A stretch of DNA of 9,652 nucleotides from Christensenella sp. UBA1260 (GTDB taxonomy: Bacteria > Bacillota > Clostridia > Christensenellales > CAG-917), in contig DBVQ01000046.1 of NCBI GenBank assembly GCA_002308155.1, positions 158 through 9,809 on the forward strand. The letters are read 5' to 3'. This document shows, piece after piece, positions 1 to 5,067 of the stretch. Within the stretch, counting starts at the first letter, position 1. Each line of letters opens with the position of its first letter. Made by a program: the position numbers and the translations under genes. Under the pieces are notes generated by a model that did not search any database, was not told the origin of the DNA, and saw only the letters and a program-made list of their open reading frames with translations.

Positions 1-134
1 TCTTGCATCTAAGCAAAAAATACTGCGTTAGAAGACCGAAAACTTTTTGCAGGCGTTTTGCGGCAAATTGACAGTTTTTGCGTGTTTTTGCCGTATTTCT
101 TCACCTTTTGCACACATATCGCATACCCTGTCTT

Positions 135-842
135 ATGACTACAATCGGCGTCTATGACAGCGGCATCGGCGGGCTGACAACCCTCAAAATATTGGAGGCA
201 AACTTCCCTTTTTGCAACTTTTACTATCTTGCGGACAACAAAAATATGCCCTTTGGCTCAAAGAGCGAGACGCAACTTGAAAACATAGTCTGCTCTGCCC
301 TTAAAAAACTCAAAGCGCACAGCGAAATACAGGTGATTGCCTGCAACACCGCATCCACTCTTATAGATGATGACGTCATAAAGCTTTTGCCGCCCACAAC
401 GGAGATAGGCAAAACACTCGTTATGGCAACGCCTATGACAATCTCACATCTTCAATCCAGCAAACAATTTGCCGATGAAAGATATTCGTTTGCAGACACG
501 CCGGAGCTCGCATCTCTCGTTGAAGTTTATGCCTCTGTCGGTACAAGAAAAAACTGTTTAAATCTCAAAGAATTGACACGATATCTCGCGCCTAAACTCT
601 ACGAGTTTAAAGGCGTGCAAAATGTGGTGCTTGGGTGTTCGCATTATATCTATGTCAAAAATGAAATATCTCGTGTTCTCGGCGCTGTGAGTTTTGTAGA
701 CGGCAATTCTAAAATCGTTGAAACTTTGAAAACTATGTTGAGTGCAACAAACGAAAATGGCTCGATATCCTTTGACTTCACCGCTGACAACGAAACATCA
801 AAATATCAAAAAATCTACTCCTTGCTCAAAGCGACTAATTGA
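135..842 (+). CDS. murI: Glutamate racemase-like protein (short form)
   Basis: This 235-residue protein probably interconverts L- and D-glutamate, supplying D-glutamate for peptidoglycan in the cytoplasm. Family motifs are visible in order: GVYDSGIGG at residues 5-13 (Asp8 and Ser9 correspond to the substrate/acid-base region), MPFGSKS at 38-44, ACNTAS at 69-74 with the first catalytic Cys70, and LGCSHY at 166-171 with the second catalytic Cys168 and His170. I chose ATG 135 because it places the GVYDSG motif at the N-terminus as in the family. An in-frame TTG at 78 would add 19 unmatched residues. No Shine-Dalgarno sequence precedes ATG 135. The protein is shorter than usual (about 255-290): the stretch after NTAS, which in the family holds an IPVIGV-type strand, is about 15 residues shorter. 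It converges on gpr and overlaps it by 8 bp. A broader Asp/Glu racemase role is the main alternative. Bases 1-134 upstream show no gene. Confidence 0.85.
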   Translation: MTTIGVYDSGIGGLTTLKILEANFPFCNFYYLADNKNMPFGSKSETQLENIVCSALKKLKAHSEIQVIACNTASTLIDDDVIKLLPPTTEIGKTLVMATPMTISHLQSSKQFADERYSFADTPELASLVEVYASVGTRKNCLNLKELTRYLAPKLYEFKGVQNVVLGCSHYIYVKNEISRVLGAVSFVDGNSKIVETLKTMLSATNENGSISFDFTADNETSKYQKIYSLLKATN

Positions 843-850
843 GAGCAAGG
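820..850. terminator. Inverted repeat across the convergent murI/gpr 3' ends
   Basis: CCTTGCTC (820-827) and GAGCAAGG (843-850) form a perfect 8-bp stem around a 15-base loop that contains both stop codons (TAG of gpr at 835-837, TGA of murI at 840-842). It can form in either transcript. The T-rich stretch after it is weak on both strands (TTTATC on plus; a T-run after a few bases on minus), so it may be only an inefficient bidirectional terminator. Confidence 0.35.
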
Positions 851-1698
851 TTTATCGCGTTTGAGATTATGACGGACGCCTTTTCTGAAAGCGCGTCCAC
901 ATCCTTTGGTGCAACAACCATATTTGACATCTTCTTTTCGGCAAGCAGAGTTCTGAACGCATATTCGTCAAGCCCGCTCCCAAACTGCTCCGCATAGTCT
1001 TTGAACAAGCCATAAACCAGAGTGTTGAGCGCAAGAAGCGTGGGCACGCCGATTGACAGCACGGGAACACCGAGCACGGTTTTGTCAATTCTCTCCTTGT
1101 CGCCGCCTACACCGCTCCCCGGAGTTATGCCCGCTGTTGACAACTGAAAAGACAATCCCACGCGCTTCGGCACGCTCGTTGCAAGGCTGTCAACGAGGAG
1201 CACAAACGATGGCTTTATCTCCTTGACGACGGCACTTATTATCTCCGCGCTCTCTATGCCTGTTTTGCCCAAAACGCTGGTTGAAAGCGCACAAACGGAT
1301 TGCTTATATGCCTGTTGCACATCTTTTTTTCTCGTTATTTCCAACTTGTCGAACACCTTTTGTCCAAGCGAATCCGCGGATATTTGCCCGTTGCCGAGGC
1401 AAGCTACAAGAATTGGCGAGGACTTTTTGACTGTTCCAACAAGGTTTTTTATCGTTGACGAAAGGTTGTCCTCAATCGCCTTTGCGCCGCGAGAGGAAGA
1501 ATATATTGTGTGGGGGCAATCAAAAGTGATGTATATCCCCATGGGCTTGCCGATGCGGTTTGTCATATCTTTTGTCTTGATATTCAAAAACCTTTTGACA
1601 ATGTCAAAACCCACGTCCTCGCTCTTTGAGCTGTCCGCCATATTGAGATTTTCGGCACTCTCAATCGCCATATCCGTGATGAAATCGTCGTATCGCAC
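835..1698 (-). CDS. gpr: Spore germination protease GPR (aspartic-type, A25 family)
   Basis: GPR degrades the small acid-soluble proteins that coat spore DNA during germination. This 287-residue copy has the N-terminal FITDMAIES segment (residues 6-14), matching the family's R-T-D-L-A-x-E motif near the zymogen cleavage site. It also has LGNGQISADSLG (101-112), where Asp109 fits the first catalytic aspartate, and VLLVDSLAT (166-174), where Asp170 fits the second. TGIESAEII (146-154), TAGITPGSGVG (188-198) and LGVPVLSIGVPT (209-220) are further family signatures. The start is GTG at 1698: an in-frame TGA lies 30 bases upstream with no other start between, and no Shine-Dalgarno is visible. It is shorter than the usual 320-370 residues, mainly at the N-terminal end and in the region before the first aspartate. 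It is divergent from rpsT, as in Bacillus, but spoIIP does not follow it. Instead it converges on murI. Confidence 0.93.
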   Translation of the reverse strand: MRYDDFITDMAIESAENLNMADSSKSEDVGFDIVKRFLNIKTKDMTNRIGKPMGIYITFDCPHTIYSSSRGAKAIEDNLSSTIKNLVGTVKKSSPILVACLGNGQISADSLGQKVFDKLEITRKKDVQQAYKQSVCALSTSVLGKTGIESAEIISAVVKEIKPSFVLLVDSLATSVPKRVGLSFQLSTAGITPGSGVGGDKERIDKTVLGVPVLSIGVPTLLALNTLVYGLFKDYAEQFGSGLDEYAFRTLLAEKKMSNMVVAPKDVDALSEKASVIISNAINLALN

Positions 1699-1704
1699 AA
1701 GATT

Positions 1705-1734
1705 ATTATTGCAAAACTGAAAAAATCAATGCAA
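1705..1734 (-). promoter_or_regulatory. Candidate gpr promoter
   Basis: On the minus strand TTGCAT (1729-1734), an 18-base spacer and AATAAT (1705-1710) resemble a vegetative promoter. The -10 box ends 6 bases before the GTG start, so transcription would begin at or next to the start codon. gpr genes are normally forespore-specific (sigma-G). An alternative is CATATTA on the minus strand (1763-1769), which fits the sigma-G -10 pattern but lacks a convincing -35. I cannot choose between them. Confidence 0.3.
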
Positions 1735-1739
1735 AACGG

Positions 1740-1768
1740 TTGCAACTTTTTTCGCTTTATGTTAATAT
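1740..1768 (+). promoter_or_regulatory. rpsT promoter (vegetative, extended -10)
   Basis: TTGCAA (1740-1745), a 17-base spacer and TAATAT (1763-1768) preceded by TG (1760-1761) form a good housekeeping promoter with an extended -10. Predicted start of transcription is near 1775, giving a leader of about 35 bases that carries the rpsT ribosome-binding site. Confidence 0.75.
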
Positions 1769-1809
1769 GTCAAAGATATTTAGTCGTACATTAGTACAAG
1801 GAGAAAAAT

Positions 1810-2082
1810 ATGCCAAATATTAAGTCAGCAAAAAAGAGAGTTCTTACATCAGAAAAGAAAAACGAAATCAACACAGCCAAAAAGAGCCGTGTTAAAACCG
1901 CTATAAAGAAATACAATGCAGCAATCGAAGCAGGCGACATCGCTCTTGCAGAAAAGCTCCTTCCTGAGACTGTTTCCATCATCGACAGAGCATACTCTGA
2001 CGGCATCTACAAAAAGAACACAGTTGCAAGAAAGAAAGCAACTCTCTGCCGCGCACTCGATCAAGCAAAAGCAAACAAGTAA
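1810..2082 (+). CDS. rpsT: 30S ribosomal protein S20
   Basis: S20 is a small, basic, helical protein that binds 16S rRNA during early 30S subunit assembly. The 90-residue product has the typical start PNIKSAKKRV, the lysine-rich helices (KKNEINTAKKSRVKTAIKKY, residues 16-35) and the characteristic end with IYKKNTVARKKATL (66-79). The length is normal for the family. AAGGAG at 1798-1803 lies 6 bases before the ATG, a strong ribosome-binding site that fixes the start. The gene stands alone, with its own promoter and its own terminator at 2098-2130, and is divergent from gpr. Confidence 0.98.
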   Translation: MPNIKSAKKRVLTSEKKNEINTAKKSRVKTAIKKYNAAIEAGDIALAEKLLPETVSIIDRAYSDGIYKKNTVARKKATLCRALDQAKANK

Positions 2083-2097
2083 GAAGTTTTTTCAGTC

Positions 2098-2130
2098 AAA
2101 AAAGACTGTTCGTTTGAACAGTCTTTTTTT
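2098..2130. terminator. Bidirectional intrinsic terminator between rpsT and the subtilase gene
   Basis: GACTGTT (2104-2110) and AACAGTC (2117-2123) form a 7-bp stem with a 6-base loop. It is flanked by six A's on the left (2098-2103) and seven T's on the right (2124-2130), so it has a proper U-tract read from either strand. It serves rpsT on plus and the subtilase gene on minus. A further CAGTC at 2093-2097 could pair with GACTG (2104-2108) and compete with the terminator stem. Confidence 0.92.
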
Positions 2131-2147
2131 CGTGGTTAATTTGTGTT

Positions 2148-2170
2148 TTTGAGGAGTTCACTGCCTCAAA
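2148..2170 (-). other. Hairpin directly after the subtilase stop codon
   Basis: TTTGAGG (2148-2154) and CCTCAAA (2164-2170) pair perfectly over a 9-base loop. The element touches the TGA stop (2171-2173) and is followed on the minus strand by AAC rather than U's, so it is not a terminator by itself. It might act as a 3' stabilising hairpin upstream of the true terminator. Confidence 0.35.
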
Positions 2171-4048
2171 TCAGAGGGCTTTGCGCGATTTCTTTTTGGC
2201 AAAATACACCGCAACAACAATTCCGATTGCAAGCAATATTCCGCCCGCAATTCCAATTGAAACATAGGTATAAACCATGTTGACGTCAAATGGCTCTTCT
2301 GCGATTTCAAACTCAACTTTATTGTTCAGTGCTTGTCCGTTTATTTTGACCGTTATTTCATAACTCCCTGCTTCTTCAGGCACAAACTCAAAAACAAATT
2401 GTCCTGCTCCGCCCTTTGCGTACTCACCGTTCACATACCAAACAACGACATCCGTTTCGCTGTAATTTTCATAATTCTCAATGTTGAAAGTGTATGTTTT
2501 GCCAATCACAAAATCGGTTGCATTATCCGGCTTTTCAATGACACTGTCCTCGGCAGACGGTTTAACGTAGCCAACCGTTATTGTCTTTGACTCGACGAAA
2601 TCATGTTCATATTCATACTTGGCGATTATTTTATAATCGCCGGCAAGGTTTTCAGGCGTATATGTGATGTTTTTGCCGACGCCGAGCTCTGTCTCCTCTT
2701 CGCCGATTTGGACATACCATCTTATGTTGTTTGAATATACGTCATTGTCATAGTTGATTGGGAGTAGCATCGCAGAAAAACTGACTGCTTTCACTTCGCC
2801 TTGTGTCTGATTCAAACTCGCCGCATCGCAATCAATGTAGAGCGAATACATCCCCTCCGTCGCCGCAAATACGTTCATGTCAAACACTCTGAGTGATGTT
2901 TTGTTGTATGTGAGCGTGCCGCTGTAAGACGATTTGATTATATTTGCAATCTCGCGTGGCGTCTTTGCATTAACTTCTCCCGTCGCCGCCGCGATTGCCG
3001 CATATTTGAGAGTCGCAAGTGCCGCGCCAAAAGACACAATCGGCGTTGCCATACTTGTGCCTTTCAATGGCTTATAGCCATTATTTGTTTTTCCGTCAGC
3101 GGACCAAATTTGATAACCTGCAGCAGCCAAATCATAGGCACTGCCGTAGTTTGATGTGGAGTATAGTTCATAATCTTTGATCTTGTCATCATGCGTAAGG
3201 TTCATAACACCAATGACATTTTGGCTTGCCGCAGGATAATAATAGTTGACTTTGTTGCCAAAAATATTGATTGAATTGCATTTTCCGTTGTTGCCTGCAG
3301 CGCCGACAAAAACCGCATCTTCAGCCATGCTGTTCGTCACGAGTTTTTCAAAATCACTATCATTTGCAAGCGTGCTTGTGAGCGACATATTGACAACATC
3401 CGCACCATTTTCAAGCGCAAACTCAATCGCCGCATTTATTGCATCAACCAAAAACGATGAGCCTTTGCTCTCGTCATCCTTATCAACCGGATATGCCGCT
3501 TTGATTGGCAAAATCTTGATGTATTTTTCAAGGTTGAGCTCATGGATAAGTGTTGCGACAATGCCAGCAACGTGTGTGCCATGTCTGTCAGGAGCATCGT
3601 CAATGATATCGTCTTCAGAATAGCCTTTGCCGACAACGGTGTTTTTGCAAATCAAATTGCCTTCAGCGTCGCGCAACAATACGTCATATTCGCCAGCGTC
3701 GGAAGTTTCAACCGCCACGCCGTTTTCATCATATTTGCCCGTGAAGAGCTGATGATTGTAGTTTATGCCGGAGTCTATGACAGCAACGACAATCGGGGCT
3801 CTTTCAATCGCCGCAAAATCATACACCCTGTCATCCTCAAACCAGCTTGCGACAGTTGTTTTGAGAGATGCAAGGTTCAAAAAGTTTTCGCCAAAATACC
3901 AGTCATTGTCTGCAACTTCCGATTCATATTCAGTCGGCAGCACAGCGTATGTGGTGTTGACAAAAACCCCTGAAAAAACAAAAAGGACGCACGCCGCCAC
4001 CAAAAACAGTATTGCCGTTGTCCTTATTGTACGCTTCATAATACACAT
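2171..4048 (-). CDS. Membrane-anchored subtilisin-like serine protease (S8) with Ig-like domains
   Basis: This is a secreted peptidase expected to act outside the cell while tethered to the membrane. Residues 4-35 form a signal peptide (KRTIRTT, hydrophobic core, TYA cleavage site). The peptidase domain has Asp92 (VAVIDSG), His156 (HGTHVAG), oxyanion Asn253 (AAGNNG) and Ser332 (GTSMATP), so the catalytic set is complete. Two Ig/PKD-like beta domains follow (about 400-495 and 500-585, each with a WYV motif). A C-terminal membrane helix (about 592-615) ends in a basic KKKSRK tail; there is no LPXTG. Only about 10 residues separate the signal peptide from the segment NDWYFGEN, which resembles the mature N-terminus of subtilisins, so the usual I9 propeptide seems absent. 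Either ATG 4048 or ATG 4039 could be the start; neither has a clear Shine-Dalgarno, and 4039 gives the cleaner signal peptide. It lies 28 bp downstream of the alpha-CTD/WG gene and is probably co-transcribed with it. The substrate is unknown. Confidence 0.92.
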   Translation of the reverse strand: MCIMKRTIRTTAILFLVAACVLFVFSGVFVNTTYAVLPTEYESEVADNDWYFGENFLNLASLKTTVASWFEDDRVYDFAAIERAPIVVAVIDSGINYNHQLFTGKYDENGVAVETSDAGEYDVLLRDAEGNLICKNTVVGKGYSEDDIIDDAPDRHGTHVAGIVATLIHELNLEKYIKILPIKAAYPVDKDDESKGSSFLVDAINAAIEFALENGADVVNMSLTSTLANDSDFEKLVTNSMAEDAVFVGAAGNNGKCNSINIFGNKVNYYYPAASQNVIGVMNLTHDDKIKDYELYSTSNYGSAYDLAAAGYQIWSADGKTNNGYKPLKGTSMATPIVSFGAALATLKYAAIAAATGEVNAKTPREIANIIKSSYSGTLTYNKTSLRVFDMNVFAATEGMYSLYIDCDAASLNQTQGEVKAVSFSAMLLPINYDNDVYSNNIRWYVQIGEEETELGVGKNITYTPENLAGDYKIIAKYEYEHDFVESKTITVGYVKPSAEDSVIEKPDNATDFVIGKTYTFNIENYENYSETDVVVWYVNGEYAKGGAGQFVFEFVPEEAGSYEITVKINGQALNNKVEFEIAEEPFDVNMVYTYVSIGIAGGILLAIGIVVAVYFAKKKSRKAL

Positions 4049-4052
4049 CCCA

Positions 4053-4071
4053 AACCGTCCAAAGGACGGTT
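4053..4071 (-). other. Perfect hairpin in the gap between the two minus-strand genes
   Basis: AACCGTCC (4053-4060) and GGACGGTT (4064-4071) form an 8-bp, GC-containing stem with a 3-base loop. It starts 5 bases after the stop codon of the alpha-CTD/WG gene and ends 4 bases before ATG 4048 of the subtilase gene. There is no U-tract, so full termination is unlikely. It could serve as an RNA-processing or stability site, or as a brake on subtilase translation, because it occupies the place where a ribosome-binding site would be. Confidence 0.5.
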
Positions 4072-4076
4072 ATTCG

Positions 4077-4943
4077 TCAAATCCAAGCAAGACTTCCGTC
4101 CGGCTTGAGCGTTGCCCACTTGCCGTCCTTTTTGACCTTGGCTTCGCCGTCTTCAAAGGCGGTTGCCGCGTCAAATTGAGGCTCTATGACCATCTCATTA
4201 TCTTTGTTGATATAGCCGCACTTTTCGCCGACACACACCATTGCGAGGCCCTCGGAGAAACTCATTGCCACATCGTACATGAGCGGAATGACAAGATTGT
4301 TGTCTTTGTCAATATACCCACACTTCTCGTCAATCTCCACGGAGGCAAGCCCTTCTTTGAAGGCAAAAATCTCGTCATACATGGTTGGGATGACGATGTT
4401 GAAGCCGTTTGAATAGCCCCACTTACCGCCCTTTAGCACCTTGCGCCAGTCCTCAATTTTGAGAGGCTCCGTGAGTTTCTCAGGTTTTTCAGGTTTTTTG
4501 ACTTCTGCTCTCTTCTGCGGATTTTGAGGTTTTTCCTCAGTCTTTTCATCCCTGTCCGCAAGACCAAACTTTGCGCGTTTTTCCTTCTTTGGCTCATCGC
4601 TCTTATTTGGTTGTTTGTCCGCGACGTTTTGCTTTGGTTGCGGAGCGGCGTCATCTGGTCTCAACTCCATGCCATTTTGTTTCAAAGCATTTTTTACTTC
4701 AAGGAGAATCTTCTTGTTGAGCCCTTGGATTTTGTACATATCCTTCTCGTTGCGCTTGACGATATCCGCCGCAATTTTCACGCGGTTTTTGACAAGAAGT
4801 TCAAGCGTAGCAGGTGAAAGCCCGAGGTTTTCCACGGGAGTTGTGAGTTGTTTTTCGCTATATTTTGCAATCTGCGTCTTTTCCGCTTCAACGTTTTTGG
4901 CGGCAGGTTTGCGTTTCTTATAATAAAACTTTTTGTTTGCCAT
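4077..4943 (-). CDS. RNA polymerase alpha-CTD-like / WG-repeat fusion protein
   Basis: I do not recognise a named gene, but the 288-residue product has clear domains. After a basic N-terminus (KKFYYKKRK), residues 36-95 match the fold of the RNA polymerase alpha C-terminal domain: VENLGLSPATLELL, a helix with NEKDMYKIQGL, then KKILLEVKNAL ending in GMELR, like the alpha-CTD helix-hairpin-helix. A charged, Lys/Glu/Pro-rich linker spans 96-160. Residues 166-288 are three complete WG repeats and one truncated repeat (KWGYSNG, KCGYIDKDN, KCGYINKDN, GKWATLK), a beta-repeat associated with binding. There is no signal peptide, so it should be cytoplasmic. ATG 4943 is preceded by AAGGA at 4951-4955; the in-frame ATG at 4991 would sit inside the promoter, so it is rejected. 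It is first in a probable operon with the subtilase. A role in DNA or polymerase binding is an inference from the fold. Confidence 0.88.
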   Translation of the reverse strand: MANKKFYYKKRKPAAKNVEAEKTQIAKYSEKQLTTPVENLGLSPATLELLVKNRVKIAADIVKRNEKDMYKIQGLNKKILLEVKNALKQNGMELRPDDAAPQPKQNVADKQPNKSDEPKKEKRAKFGLADRDEKTEEKPQNPQKRAEVKKPEKPEKLTEPLKIEDWRKVLKGGKWGYSNGFNIVIPTMYDEIFAFKEGLASVEIDEKCGYIDKDNNLVIPLMYDVAMSFSEGLAMVCVGEKCGYINKDNEMVIEPQFDAATAFEDGEAKVKKDGKWATLKPDGSLAWI

Positions 4944-4962
4944 ATATATTTCCTTCTCAAAG

Positions 4963-4991
4963 ATATTAACACAAAACGCGCGATATTTCAA
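4963..4991 (-). promoter_or_regulatory. Promoter of the alpha-CTD/WG-subtilase operon
   Basis: On the minus strand TTGAAA (4986-4991), 17 bases, and TAATAT (4963-4968), with a TG extended -10 next to it, make a strong vegetative-type promoter. The TGTTAATAT block is identical to that of rpsT. Predicted initiation is near 4956, giving a very short leader of about 13 bases that just includes the AAGGA ribosome-binding site. Confidence 0.8.
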
Positions 4992-4992
4992 G

Positions 4993-5030
4993 CAATAAAG
5001 TTATAATTATGTTTATAATAAACTTTATTG
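4993..5030. repeat. 38-bp inverted repeat between divergent -35 boxes (candidate operator or UP region)
   Basis: CAATAAAGTT (4993-5002) and AACTTTATTG (5021-5030) are perfect 10-base inverted arms around an 18-base, entirely AT-rich core apart from one G. The repeat starts 2 bases after the leftward -35 and stops 3 bases before the rightward -35, so it fills the space between them almost symmetrically. It could be an operator for a dimeric regulator, or paired AT-rich UP elements contacted by polymerase alpha-CTD. Confidence 0.6.
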
Positions 5031-5032
5031 TG

Positions 5033-5061
5033 TTGACTAAATCTTCTTTGAAGATTATACT
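5033..5061 (+). promoter_or_regulatory. Promoter of the 793-residue surface protein gene with a palindromic spacer
   Basis: TTGACT (5033-5038), a 17-base spacer and TATACT (5056-5061) are near-consensus. The -10 ends 6 bases before the ATG at 5068, so initiation is predicted at the start codon. The spacer holds a perfect palindrome, AATCTTC (5040-5046), TTT, GAAGATT (5050-5056), reaching into the first base of the -10. This looks like an operator for a repressor that would block polymerase. Confidence 0.8.
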
Positions 5062-5067
5062 TATCTT

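Noticed and set aside
1..60. GCAAAAA (14-20) and TTTTTGC (44-50) as a terminator of an upstream gene
   Set aside because: The arms are almost only A/T with a long loop, and no upstream coding frame ends here.
68..99. TTGACA at 68-73 as a murI promoter
   Set aside because: The -35 is perfect but no acceptable -10 lies 16-18 bases downstream (CCGTAT or CGTATT).
78..134. Longer murI start at TTG 78
   Set aside because: It adds 19 residues with no family match in front of the GVYDSG motif, has no ribosome-binding site, and the motif normally lies at the very N-terminus.
1223..1720. 165-residue open frame on plus across gpr, and similar frames opposite the other genes
   Set aside because: They are antisense or out-of-frame shadows of well-supported genes, with no ribosome-binding site and no recognisable domains.
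4944..4991. Extended N-terminus of the alpha-CTD/WG protein from ATG 4991
   Set aside because: This stretch holds the -35 and -10 boxes and the ribosome-binding site for ATG 4943, so it is not translated.
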